The notes beneath the pieces were generated by a model. It was given only the letters and a program-made list of their open reading frames with translations, searched no databases and had not been told where the DNA came from. The translations under genes were made by a program, and so were the position numbers. A stretch of 40,851 nucleotides of DNA, from NCBI GenBank assembly GCA_018821925.1, contig JAHJLF010000069.1, forward strand, positions 1 through 40,851, written 5' to 3'. How positions within the stretch are numbered: position 1 is the stretch's first letter; every line of letters starts with the position of its first letter. Positions 1 through 7,353 of the stretch are shown in pieces. The DNA is from Candidatus Edwardsbacteria bacterium. GTDB lineage: Bacteria; Edwardsbacteria; AC1; EtOH8.

Positions 1-492
1 GCCACCAATGGCACCACCACCGTGGCGGCGGGGAACGCTCCCAATGCCGTGGCTGTGAACCCGGTAACCAACAAGATTTACGTGGCCAATCGAAGCAGCA
101 ACAACGTCACGGTGATAGACGGGGCCACCAATGGCACCACCACCGTGGCGGCGGGGAACGCTCCCAATGCCGTGGCTGTGAACCCGGTAACCAACAAGAT
201 TTACGTGGCCAATCGAAGCAGCAACAACGTAACGGTAATCGACGGGGTCACCAATGACACCATTATCGTAGCGGCGGGGACCGCTCCCTATGCCGTGTCT
301 TGCAACCCGGTAACCAACAAGATCTTCGTGCCGAATGTCTACAGTGCCAATGTCACGGTGATAGACGGAGCCACCAATACCACCGCTTCCGTGGCGGCGG
401 GAGATAGTTCCCATGCCGTAGCGGTGAATCCGGTAACCAACAAGATCTACGTGGCGAATGGCAGCAGCGCTAACGTAACGGTGATAGACGAG
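1..492 (+). repeat. 123-bp coding tandem repeat, four units
   Basis: Units begin at 1, 124, 247 and 370, each encoding 41 residues of the YVTN propeller. Units 1 and 2 are identical over about their first 107 bases. Units 3 and 4 are clearly diverged but keep the period. The array probably continues upstream of the window. Confidence 0.9.
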
Positions 493-1173
493 GCCCCTGT
501 TTACGATACCGGGGTGCGGGCGGTGATTAATCCGTTGGCAAACAACAGCACCTATCTGTCCCAGCCGACCTTGGCTGGCAAGGCCGTCAACCGCTGGCCT
601 GCCGGTAAAACCGATATGATGGGTGTCATCAACGACTGCTTGCCCTGCCCCAATTCCTGGCAATGGTCGGCGGGCCCGTTCGACAGCACCTCATCGGATT
701 CCATAGGGTTTAACTTCAACTGGGGTGACTCGCTGATCTGGGGGGAGAACTTCGTCACCTTCGTCCCGCTGGAGATGCAGGCCGCCACCAGCAACAACCT
801 GGGTTTGGGCACGCCATTCGCCGGGAACATGCTGGTCTATCCGGTGTACCGGATAGATTCAACCGCCTATTATGGGGTGGGTGGCCAGCCGGCTGATGGC
901 GGAAAGCCTCTGGTCTTACGGCTGGAACAGAACTGGCCCAATCCCATGAAGGATCGGACAACCATCAGGTATCAACTTTCCAAATCCACGGCAGTCAAGG
1001 TGGAAATATACAACGTGGCCGGTCAGAGGGTTAAGACCCTGGTTCAGGGGATACAGCCGGCCGGATATCATACGGTGCAATGGAACGCTATCGGCGTGTC
1101 GGCCGGGGTGTACTTCTATCGCTTGCAGACCGGGGAGTTCAGCTCTACCAAGAAGCTGATGATAGTCAGGTAA
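1..1173 (+). CDS. YVTN beta-propeller secreted protein with C-terminal sorting-type domain (5' partial)
   Basis: The frame is open to the left edge, so the true start lies outside the window. Residues 1 to about 165 are four copies of a 41-residue repeat (NPVTNKIYVAN, NVTVIDG) typical of YVTN-family beta-propellers, which are usually secreted or surface proteins. A middle stretch of about 130 residues (around NRWPAGKTDMMG) is not recognised. The last 85 or so residues (LEQNWPNPMKDRTTIRYQL, VKVEIYNVAGQRVKTL, SAGVYFYRL, TKKLMIVR) match the FlgD-like / type IX secretion C-terminal sorting domain. That suggests export through the outer membrane, known in FCB-group bacteria. No signal peptide can be seen because the N terminus is missing. 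Family assignment is firm; the ligand or role is unknown. Confidence 0.85.
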   Translation, partial: ATNGTTTVAAGNAPNAVAVNPVTNKIYVANRSSNNVTVIDGATNGTTTVAAGNAPNAVAVNPVTNKIYVANRSSNNVTVIDGVTNDTIIVAAGTAPYAVSCNPVTNKIFVPNVYSANVTVIDGATNTTASVAAGDSSHAVAVNPVTNKIYVANGSSANVTVIDEAPVYDTGVRAVINPLANNSTYLSQPTLAGKAVNRWPAGKTDMMGVINDCLPCPNSWQWSAGPFDSTSSDSIGFNFNWGDSLIWGENFVTFVPLEMQAATSNNLGLGTPFAGNMLVYPVYRIDSTAYYGVGGQPADGGKPLVLRLEQNWPNPMKDRTTIRYQLSKSTAVKVEIYNVAGQRVKTLVQGIQPAGYHTVQWNAIGVSAGVYFYRLQTGEFSSTKKLMIVR

Positions 1174-1188
1174 ATATCTAATATCCGC

Positions 1189-1217
1189 AACGGGCCGCCC
1201 CAAGGGGGCGGCCCGTT
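1189..1217 (+). terminator. GC-rich hairpin after the propeller gene
   Basis: A 13-bp perfect stem (1189-1201 with 1205-1217) encloses an AAG loop, 16 bases after the stop codon. There is no T-run behind it, so it is a terminator-like or mRNA 3'-end structure rather than a textbook intrinsic terminator. Confidence 0.6.
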
Positions 1218-1274
1218 CTGATCATCTATCAGCGATGCCCGGGCTCAAAACAGCTCACAAACGCTTAAAAATTC

Positions 1275-1303
1275 TTGACTTTGGGGCTGTTTTAAGCTAT
1301 CAT
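1275..1303 (+). promoter_or_regulatory. Sigma70-type promoter for the rpmH operon
   Basis: TTGACT at 1275-1280 and TATCAT at 1298-1303 are separated by 17 bases. It lies 58 bases before rpmH and just after the preceding gene's hairpin, as expected for the first gene of this operon. CATAAT at 1301 is an alternative -10 element with a longer spacer. Confidence 0.55.
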
Positions 1304-1360
1304 AATACGTTAATTTGTAAATACATCTACCAACATTGGATAATCAAACAGGAGGATTAA

Positions 1361-1528
1361 ATGACCAAGAGAACCTACCAGCCAAGCCAGGTGAAGAGGG
1401 CCAGGAAGCATGGTTTTCGCAAACGGATGGAAACGGCTGACGGCCGGAAGATACTGGCCCGCCGGCGGGCCAAGGGCCGTCATAAGCTGACGGTGTCCGA
1501 CGAAAAAGTCAGCCTGAAGCACACCTAA
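1361..1528 (+). CDS. rpmH: 50S ribosomal protein L34
   Basis: This 55-residue basic protein is a structural component of the large ribosomal subunit. It starts [19 protein letters not shown] and contains [19 protein letters not shown], the universal L34 signature. Bacterial L34 is usually about 44-46 residues; here a tail of about ten residues ([13 protein letters not shown]) follows the usual end near KGRHKL. The start is fixed by AGGAGG at 1350-1355. It is the first gene of the conserved rpmH-rnpA-yidD-yidC-jag block, with rnpA starting 17 bases after its stop. Confidence 0.97.
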   Translation: MTKRTYQPSQVKRARKHGFRKRMETADGRKILARRRAKGRHKLTVSDEKVSLKHT

Positions 1529-1545
1529 GAGCCGGAGAGCGGCAG

Positions 1546-1905
1546 TTGACGGTAATGGACCAGACATTCAAAAAGGATGAACGGCTGCGGAGATCGCAGG
1601 ACATTACCGAAGCGCTGAAGACCGGCACCCGCCTGGGCCAAGACGGGATCTCCCTGACCTTCAGGGAAAGGAAAGGGGCGCCCGGCACCAGGGCCGGTTT
1701 TATCGTAAGGAAAAAGCTGGGAAAGGCGGTGTCCCGGAACCTGATGAAACGCAGGATGCGCGAAGCATACCGCAGGATCAAGAACCGGCTGAAGCCGGGC
1801 TACGATCTGGTATTCTCCGCAAATCAGATAATTGAATACATCAGGGTGCGGGAGGCGATGGCCGAACTTATCAAACGGGGAAAGATCGAACCGGAGGATC
1901 AGTAA
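1546..1905 (+). CDS. rnpA: Ribonuclease P protein component
   Basis: This is the protein subunit of RNase P, which helps the catalytic RNA remove 5' leaders from tRNA precursors. The 119-residue length is normal for the family. The family core is visible as GFIVRKKLGKAVSRNLMKRRMREAYR, containing the RNR-type basic helix (here SRNLMKRRMRE). The TTG start at 1546 is preferred because the only Shine-Dalgarno-like GGAG (1534-1537) sits 8 bases before it. An in-frame ATG at 1555 would have a 17-base gap but gives the more usual N terminus. Position between rpmH and yidD is the standard bacterial order. Confidence 0.95.
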   Translation: MTVMDQTFKKDERLRRSQDITEALKTGTRLGQDGISLTFRERKGAPGTRAGFIVRKKLGKAVSRNLMKRRMREAYRRIKNRLKPGYDLVFSANQIIEYIRVREAMAELIKRGKIEPEDQ

Positions 1906-1908
1906 AAC

Positions 1909-2163
1909 ATGCTGAGAGGGTTGCTGACAGCCATATTGGTATCCGTTATCCAACTCTACCGGATGACGGTGGGTCTGCTATTGCCAAATTCCTGCCGGTA
2001 CAGCCCCTCCTGCTCGGTCTATGCCATGGGGGCCCTTAAGAGCCACGGGCCGTGGCGCGGGCTGTGGCTGGCTGTTCGCCGGGTGCTGCGCTGCCATCCG
2101 TTTCATGCCGGCGGTTATGACCCGGTCCCCGGCCTCAAAACAAAAGAAGGGAAGAATATTTAG
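1909..2163 (+). CDS. yidD: Membrane protein insertion efficiency factor YidD
   Basis: This 84-residue protein belongs to the YidD family, small membrane-associated proteins that assist insertion of inner-membrane proteins with YidC. The family signature is clear: the amphipathic N terminus LTAILVSVIQLYRMTV, then CRYSPSCSVYA, then CHPFHAGGYDPVP, with three Cys residues in the usual places. It starts three bases after the rnpA stop with GGAGG at 1892-1896, and yidC follows three bases after its own stop, so the genes are translationally packed. Confidence 0.95.
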   Translation: MLRGLLTAILVSVIQLYRMTVGLLLPNSCRYSPSCSVYAMGALKSHGPWRGLWLAVRRVLRCHPFHAGGYDPVPGLKTKEGKNI

Positions 2164-2165
2164 TA

Positions 2166-3758
2166 ATGGATTCCAACAAAAGAACATTTATCGCGTTGAT
2201 CATGATCCTGGGGGTATTCGTGGCCTTCCAGTATTTAAGCCCCAAGGGCCAAGCCCCGGTCCAGCAATCGCAGGAACAACAGCCTGTGGCCGCCGTGCCG
2301 GAGGCGGAAAGCACCGCCGGACAGCAGGAAGCCTTGATAGCTGCTCAACCCCAAAAAAGAAACGCAGTCAAGGGAGCCGCCCCGCAGATCCCGGTGACCC
2401 AGTCAACCTTAGAGACCAAGGATTTTAGGGCAGTGTTCAGCAATCAGGGAGCCTGTCTGGTGGAGTACTCTCTTAAGAGATACAAACTGCCGGACGGCAA
2501 GGTGGTCCAGTTCATTCCCGAAAACGGCCAGGCCCTGACCATAGATCTTACCGCCAACGGCGTTCCGGTGGACCTTTCCCAGTATGGATTCACCGTGGAC
2601 GAGGAGACCGCCAGATCGGTGACCTACCAGACCAAGCTGGCCAACGGCCTGATCGTTACCAAGCGCTATGCGCTGCTGGACAAAGGCCCCGGCCTGGCCC
2701 TTAACATCTCCATAGAAAACCCGGACGGAGTCGCCCTGGGCCCGCGCTACAACCTCTCTTGGAATTGCGGCCTCAATTTTACCGAGAAAGACCAGAAGAT
2801 AGACGAGAACGAGTATGCCGCGATCTCTATGCTGGGTAAGGAGCTGGCTAGCGACAAGGCGGGAAAACTGGCCAAGCCGGACCTGGTCGAGATAGAAGGG
2901 GATATCATATTCAGCGGGGTGCGCACCAAATATTTCCTAGCGGCAATGGTCCCGATAAACAAGACGGCGGCTGCGGTCAAGCAGGGGATCAATGAAGGCC
3001 GGATATCCAGCCGGCTTTCGTTAAAGGCGGAACCACAGGGATATGACAGCATAGCGATATACTTGGGGCCGATCCACCACCAGATGCTATCCGGTGTTTT
3101 TCCCCAGCTTGACAAGGTGGCCGATACCGGGTGGAAGCCTTTGCAGCCGGTAACCCGGGGGATATTATGGCTGCTGCTGTTCCTGCACAGCTTCATCCCC
3201 AACTACGGATTGGTGATCATCCTGTTCTCGGTCATCATCAAGGTAGCTTTCTTTCCGCTGTCCTACAAGGGCATGAAATCCATGAAGCACATGCAGCAGC
3301 TCCAGCCCAAGATGAAGAAGATCCAGGAGCAGCACAAGAAGGATCCCGGCAAATTGAACCAGGAGACCATGGCCCTTTATAAAAAGCACGGGGTCAATCC
3401 GCTGGGCGGCTGCCTGCCCCTGCTTCTCCAGATGCCGGTATTCTTTGCCCTGTACAGCGTGCTGGCCAACACCATCGAACTGCGCCAGGCCCCATTCATC
3501 TTCTGGATCAACGATCTGGCCATCAAGGATCCCTATTATGTGCTGCCGGCCCTGATGGGAATAGCCATGTTCTTCCAGCAGAAGATGACCACGGTGGATC
3601 CCAAGCAGAAATTCATGATCTATATGATGCCGCCGTTCATGGTGTTCATCTTCAGCAGCTTGCCGGCCGGACTTAACCTCTACTGGCTGATATACAACAT
3701 CCTCTCCATCGGCGAGCAGTACATCATCCATCTCCGCCACAAACCGATCGAGGACTGA
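2166..3758 (+). CDS. yidC: Membrane protein insertase YidC
   Basis: YidC inserts and folds inner-membrane proteins, alone or with SecYEG. The 530-residue protein has the long Gram-negative form. A first membrane segment (ALIMILGVFVAFQYL, residues about 10-24) is followed by a Gln/Pro-rich linker and a large periplasmic beta domain to about residue 330. The conserved insertase core follows, with membrane segments around GLVIILFSVIIKVAFFPL, GCLPLLLQMPVFFALYSVL, YYVLPALMGIAMFF and FMVFIFSSLPAGLNLYWL. The cytosolic hairpin MKSMKHMQQLQPKMKKIQEQ carries the family signature. The large periplasmic domain indicates a two-membrane (diderm) bacterium. Confidence 0.97.
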   Translation: MDSNKRTFIALIMILGVFVAFQYLSPKGQAPVQQSQEQQPVAAVPEAESTAGQQEALIAAQPQKRNAVKGAAPQIPVTQSTLETKDFRAVFSNQGACLVEYSLKRYKLPDGKVVQFIPENGQALTIDLTANGVPVDLSQYGFTVDEETARSVTYQTKLANGLIVTKRYALLDKGPGLALNISIENPDGVALGPRYNLSWNCGLNFTEKDQKIDENEYAAISMLGKELASDKAGKLAKPDLVEIEGDIIFSGVRTKYFLAAMVPINKTAAAVKQGINEGRISSRLSLKAEPQGYDSIAIYLGPIHHQMLSGVFPQLDKVADTGWKPLQPVTRGILWLLLFLHSFIPNYGLVIILFSVIIKVAFFPLSYKGMKSMKHMQQLQPKMKKIQEQHKKDPGKLNQETMALYKKHGVNPLGGCLPLLLQMPVFFALYSVLANTIELRQAPFIFWINDLAIKDPYYVLPALMGIAMFFQQKMTTVDPKQKFMIYMMPPFMVFIFSSLPAGLNLYWLIYNILSIGEQYIIHLRHKPIED

Positions 3759-3826
3759 TCCGCCGTTCATCAAAAGGCTGGACAGACATCACTTTTAAAT
3801 TAAGAACCAAATCAAAAGAGAACCAA

Positions 3827-4843
3827 ATGAGCGTATTCATAGAAAAAGAAGCCAAGACCGTCGAACAGGCCATCGATAAGGGCCTGGCCCAAATGGGGAT
3901 CCAGCGGGAGGACGTGGAGATTGAGATAGTCAGCCTGGGCACCGCCGGATTTCTGGGGATATTCGGGGGCAAGCCGGCCAAGGTCCGGCTTAAAGTACTT
4001 CCCCAGCCCAGAGTCAAGCGTCTGGTGGAGAGCATCCTGGAGAAGATGGAAATCCCGGGCATGGTCAGTTCCTTCCACGAGGAGGGGAACATCCTGGTGG
4101 CCACAATTGATTCCTTCGAGGGCGAAAAATACCTTAAGTCCAACCAGGGGGCGGCCATCTCCGCCATGGAATATCTGATTAACAAGATCTACCGTGATTC
4201 GGAATACGAGGTCCGGCTGGATATCGGGGGCTTTAGGGAGAAGCAGAACGACGACCTGAAATCCCGCGCTTTGCAGCTGGCGGCCAAGGTCAAGGAGAGC
4301 GGCCAGGAGCACAAGATGGAGCCGATGCCGCCGCACCAGAGAAAGATCGTCCACAAGACCCTGGAAAACAGCCCCGATGTCAAGACCTTCGCGGTGGGCA
4401 ACGCCGACTTCCGCCGGGTGATAATCGCCCCGCGTTTGCCGGGAGATAAACCCGGCCAGAGGGGAGCCCCGATAACCCCCCGTCACGAATCCGGAGACAG
4501 GGGAAAATTCAGGGGATCCCCAAAAGGCAAGTTACCGCAGCCCCGGCCGGCCGGCAAAGGACAGCCGCAGGCCAGGCCCGCTCCGCCGAAGCCCCAGCCC
4601 GCCGGCAAAGTGCAGCCTCAGGTAAGACCCGTTCCGCCAAAGCCCCAGCCCGCCAGGGAGAGGCCGGCTCCCAAGCCGGCGAATGATTTCAAATCGAGGA
4701 GCAAAAGCCCCAAGGGGCCCAGACCTCAGACGGCAGCCAAGAACGAGAATGCCTTAAGAAGCACCACCGTTGCCAGCGGCATGGCCAGTCGCCCGTCGGA
4801 ACCATTCGTGCCCCGCGGTAAAAAGACCAAAGGCGGAAGATAA
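3827..4843 (+). CDS. jag: Jag/KhpB RNA-binding protein with long Pro/Lys-rich tail
   Basis: This 338-residue cytosolic RNA-binding protein has three recognisable parts. Residues 1-55 are a Jag-N domain (KTVEQAIDKGLAQMGI, GTAGFLGIFGGKPAKV). Residues about 65-140 are a KH-like domain. Residues about 145-205 are an R3H domain with RKIVH matching the R-x-x-x-H motif. After about residue 215 comes roughly 120 residues of low-complexity Pro/Lys/Arg/Gln sequence with repeated PPKPQPA and AGK-x-QPQ-x-RP units; most Jag proteins end at the R3H domain. It follows yidC after 68 bases, the usual place. The usual neighbour mnmE is absent, and a terminator follows instead. Confidence 0.93.
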   Translation: MSVFIEKEAKTVEQAIDKGLAQMGIQREDVEIEIVSLGTAGFLGIFGGKPAKVRLKVLPQPRVKRLVESILEKMEIPGMVSSFHEEGNILVATIDSFEGEKYLKSNQGAAISAMEYLINKIYRDSEYEVRLDIGGFREKQNDDLKSRALQLAAKVKESGQEHKMEPMPPHQRKIVHKTLENSPDVKTFAVGNADFRRVIIAPRLPGDKPGQRGAPITPRHESGDRGKFRGSPKGKLPQPRPAGKGQPQARPAPPKPQPAGKVQPQVRPVPPKPQPARERPAPKPANDFKSRSKSPKGPRPQTAAKNENALRSTTVASGMASRPSEPFVPRGKKTKGGR

Positions 4844-4896
4844 AAACAATGTCAAGGGCAGAAGATAAAAAGGCTGTGTCCTTTATGTAGATTCAT

Positions 4897-4935
4897 AAAA
4901 ACCTCTTCATCATATATATGGAGAGGTTTTTATTT
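4897..4935 (+). terminator. Intrinsic terminator after jag
   Basis: Arms AAACCTCT and AGAGGTTT (about 4898-4905 and 4921-4928) enclose an AT-rich loop, and the hairpin runs into a T-rich stretch. It closes the rpmH-jag operon. The arms recur almost exactly in the hairpin at 7237-7275. Confidence 0.75.
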
Positions 4936-5012
4936 AAACAGATACCTAAATAAGATGTTATTAACCAGAGCGGGGTATTGATTGCATATGATATTGTCTG
5001 ATTGCGTTCGTT

Positions 5013-5101
5013 TGTCATTCCCGCACTTCATTGCATTCAGCATAAACTCCGGCGGGAATCCAGTGTAAGCCTTCTGGATACCTGCTTTCGCTGGTATGAC
5101 A
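5013..5101. repeat. Dispersed palindromic intergenic repeat (GTCATTCCCGC type)
   Basis: TGTCATTCCCGC at about 5013 is followed by GCGGGAATCCAG at about 5053-5064. CTGGATACC then leads to GGTATGACA around 5073-5101, giving nested imperfect inverted repeats. Elements of this form (GTCATTCCCGC...GCGGGAATCCAG) are common non-coding repeats in many bacterial genomes. The 343-base gap between jag and the next gene otherwise holds only the terminator at 4897-4935 and AT-rich sequence with no gene that I can support. Confidence 0.6.
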
Positions 5102-5186
5102 AGAAGTTGCGCTGATACATTATTGTCGACATTACGCCGGATAAATGCAATCTATTAACCGCCCCCATTATTATTCTACTCAAACA

Positions 5187-6149
5187 ATGAATAAACCTTC
5201 AGAAGTCATACTGATCCAAACCCTGGGCGTGCCCCGGGAACTGGTGCAGCAACGCTTTGCCGAGATACTGCCCGGACATTCCCTGGTCTGGAAGGGCTCC
5301 GAATTGGCCGAGGGAAAAGCGCTGGCCGATCTGGTGGGCAATGCCAAGTACCTGATCACCGGCAGCCTGCCGATAGACGGCCAGACCATTCGTAACTGCG
5401 CGCTGTCCATGATCTCCATTTCCTTCACCGGGTATGACCACGTGGACCTGGCGGCCTGTCGGGAGAAGGGAATTGCGGTCTACAACACGCCGGGATATTC
5501 CACTGATTCGGTGGCCGAGCTGGCGCTGGGTCTGGCCTTGTCTCTTCTTCGCAATATACCTAAGGGCGACTCCCACGCTCGCCAGACCGAGGAGAAGTTC
5601 TATGCTTTCCCGAATGGCACGGAGCTTAAGGGAAAGACCGTGGGGATAGTCGGCACCGGGGCCACCGGGAGGGCCGCGGCCAGGCTGTTCGCCGCCTTCG
5701 GCTGCAAAGTGCTGGGCTACAACCGGGCCAAAAAAGAGGAATTCATAAAACTGGGCGGGACCTATTGCGGCCTGGACGATCTGCTGAAGAACTCGGACAT
5801 AGTTTCTCTGCACCTGGCGCTCAATGCCGAGACAAAGCATATCATGAACGCGGAGCGGATAGCCAAGATGAAACCATCCGCCTATCTGATCAACACCGCC
5901 CGGGGCGGGTTGATTGACGAGGCGGCTTTGGCCAAGGCGCTCAATAAAAATGAACTGGCGGGCGCCGGGCTGGATGTGTTCGGAAGCGAGCCGCCGGCTA
6001 AGGACAACCCCCTGCTGACCGCGCAGAACACAGTGCTAACGCCGCATTTGGGTTATAAGACCGATGAGGCGCTGTTGCGGAAGTTGGAAGTGACTTTCAG
6101 GAATATTGCGGATTTTGAGAATGGGATAGGAACCAACCGGGTGGCGTGA
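5187..6149 (+). CDS. D-2-hydroxyacid dehydrogenase (NAD-dependent)
   Basis: This cytosolic oxidoreductase of the D-isomer-specific 2-hydroxyacid dehydrogenase family reduces 2-oxoacids (glyoxylate, pyruvate, phosphohydroxypyruvate or similar) with NAD(P)H. The Rossmann motif is GIVGTGATGRAAARLF (G-x-G-x-x-G). The catalytic set is complete: Arg in INTARGGLID, Glu in DVFGSEPP and His in LTPHLGY. From the ATG at 5187 it is 320 residues, a normal length. An upstream in-frame ATG at 5145 would add 14 residues (MQSINRPHYYSTQT) that look non-native; neither start has a clear ribosome-binding site. The true substrate cannot be told from sequence alone. Confidence 0.9.
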   Translation: MNKPSEVILIQTLGVPRELVQQRFAEILPGHSLVWKGSELAEGKALADLVGNAKYLITGSLPIDGQTIRNCALSMISISFTGYDHVDLAACREKGIAVYNTPGYSTDSVAELALGLALSLLRNIPKGDSHARQTEEKFYAFPNGTELKGKTVGIVGTGATGRAAARLFAAFGCKVLGYNRAKKEEFIKLGGTYCGLDDLLKNSDIVSLHLALNAETKHIMNAERIAKMKPSAYLINTARGGLIDEAALAKALNKNELAGAGLDVFGSEPPAKDNPLLTAQNTVLTPHLGYKTDEALLRKLEVTFRNIADFENGIGTNRVA

Positions 6150-6185
6150 TTTAACCATTAGATATTAAGTATGAAAGGCATGAAA

Positions 6186-7100
6186 ATGTACAGAAAAATA
6201 TCTTACATCTCTTTAGCGTTATGTCTATTATTTATCAATGCTATCGGGCAGACACTAAAAGAACAATTCAATGAATTGCTTTCAAAAAAAGATGATTCCG
6301 GACAACAAGCATTGCTTAAAAGGTGGGAACAACAGCATCCCAATGACCCGGAATTATATGTAGCCTACTTTAATTATTATGCGAATAAAAGCAGAAAAGA
6401 AGTTGTGGAGTTGGGGACACAACCAAAAGGCGAGAAATATCTGAAATTGCTTGACAAAGACAGCACTAAGAAAGAGCCTGTTGGCTATATGTACGGTGAT
6501 ATATATTATGAACCTGAAATATTAAATAAGGGAATTGCATATATTGATAAGGGGATACTTAAATATCCGAATAGGTTGGATATGAGATTTGGTAAGATTT
6601 ATATGTATGGTCAAATCAAAGATTATGATAACTTTACTAAAGATATCATAAAAACAATTAAATATTCCACTGTTATCAATAATGGATGGACTTGGTCTGA
6701 TAATAAGCCGTTAGAAGAACCAAAGAAATTCATGTTAAACGCCGTTCAAGACTATGTCAATCAATTATATAATACAGAGGAAGATGCATTACTTGAAAAC
6801 ATGAAGCAAATTTCCGAAACTGTGCTTAAACATTATCCAGACCATGTTGAGAGTATGTCAAATGTTGCAATTGTACATCTTTTGAAGAAGCAATATGAAC
6901 AAGGTTTAAATATGCTTTTCAAGGCAGAAAAATTAGCGCCTAAAGACCCCATAATTCTAAACAATATCGCTCAGGTGTATAAACGAAAAGGTGATAGTAG
7001 AAATGCAATTAAATATTATGAAAAAACCATGAAATATGGTGATGGTCAATCAAAAGAATATGCAAAACAGCAGATTGAAGAACTTAAAAAGAAACAATAA
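6186..7100 (+). CDS. Exported TPR-repeat protein, AT-rich gene
   Basis: The protein of about 304 residues starts with a hydrophobic signal segment (MYRKISYISLALCLLFINAIG), so it is probably exported to the periplasm. The C-terminal third reads as tetratricopeptide repeats (ALLENMKQISETVLKHYPD, NVAIVHLLKKQYEQGLNML, NNIAQVYKRKGDSRNAIKY). The start at 6186 is chosen because AAAGG at 6174-6178 lies 7 bases before it; ATGs at 6171 and 6180 are alternatives. Base use is unlike the neighbours: a hand count of 6481-6540 gives 17 G or C in 60. That suggests transfer from an AT-rich donor. Function is unknown; TPRs point to a protein-binding role. Confidence 0.75.
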   Translation: MYRKISYISLALCLLFINAIGQTLKEQFNELLSKKDDSGQQALLKRWEQQHPNDPELYVAYFNYYANKSRKEVVELGTQPKGEKYLKLLDKDSTKKEPVGYMYGDIYYEPEILNKGIAYIDKGILKYPNRLDMRFGKIYMYGQIKDYDNFTKDIIKTIKYSTVINNGWTWSDNKPLEEPKKFMLNAVQDYVNQLYNTEEDALLENMKQISETVLKHYPDHVESMSNVAIVHLLKKQYEQGLNMLFKAEKLAPKDPIILNNIAQVYKRKGDSRNAIKYYEKTMKYGDGQSKEYAKQQIEELKKKQ

Positions 7101-7115
7101 TATCTAACAGAAAAC

Positions 7116-7229
7116 ATGAACATTCACGAATATCAAGCCCGGCAGCTGCTGTGCGACCATGAGACCACGGTCATACAGATGAGCCTTTTGTGTCCGGCAG
7201 CAGACAATAAGTGTCCTGGAAATATATGA
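7116..7229 (+). pseudogene. 5' remnant of a second succinyl-CoA synthetase beta (sucC) gene
   Basis: An ATG at 7116 opens a 37-codon frame beginning MNIHEYQARQLL. This is the conserved N terminus of the ATP-grasp beta subunit; the intact sucC at 10577 begins [12 protein letters not shown]. The two share 15 identical bases (cacgaatatcaagcc) there. After about 12 residues the frame loses all resemblance and stops at 7227-7229. The simplest reading is the truncated start of a duplicated or rearranged sucC. Chance similarity is unlikely but not excluded, because the match is short. Confidence 0.55.
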
Positions 7230-7236
7230 ATTTAAC

Positions 7237-7275
7237 AAACCTCTTCACCATCGCTGATGGAGAGGTTTTTTTTCT
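7237..7275 (+). terminator. Intrinsic terminator before malic enzyme gene
   Basis: The stem AAACCTCT / AGAGGTTT continues inward as CCATC / GATGG with a GCT loop and one TCA bulge, followed by eight or more T residues. The outer arms match the terminator at 4897-4935. It closes the AT-rich TPR gene region. Confidence 0.8.
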
Positions 7276-7304
7276 TTACAAGACCGGTAGATTTATGTTT
7301 TAAT
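7275..7304 (+). promoter_or_regulatory. Probable promoter for the malic enzyme gene
   Basis: TTTACA (7275-7280) and TTTAAT (7299-7304) are 18 bases apart, leaving about 43 bases of leader before the ORF and 49 before the chosen ATG. A further TATAAT at 7314-7319 lacks a good -35 element. The placement directly behind the preceding terminator supports the call. Confidence 0.4.
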
Positions 7305-7353
7305 ATAATATAACCAAATACCGAAGCTATTAAATATGAAAGGAAGTCGGGTT

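Noticed and set aside
1-492. Regular repeats that might suggest a CRISPR array.
   Set aside because: The 123-bp period is in frame, has no spacers and encodes YVTN propeller blades.
1174-1360. Possible replication origin next to rpmH.
   Set aside because: rpmH is often near dnaA/oriC, but no DnaA-box cluster (TTATCCACA type) and no dnaA or dnaN gene is visible here.
3165-3773. 202-codon - strand frame opposite yidC.
   Set aside because: The + strand has an unmistakable YidC core; the reverse frame is a compositional shadow.
5145-5186. Upstream in-frame ATG for the D-2-hydroxyacid dehydrogenase.
   Set aside because: The extra 14 residues are unlike the family N terminus, and no ribosome-binding site supports this start over 5187.
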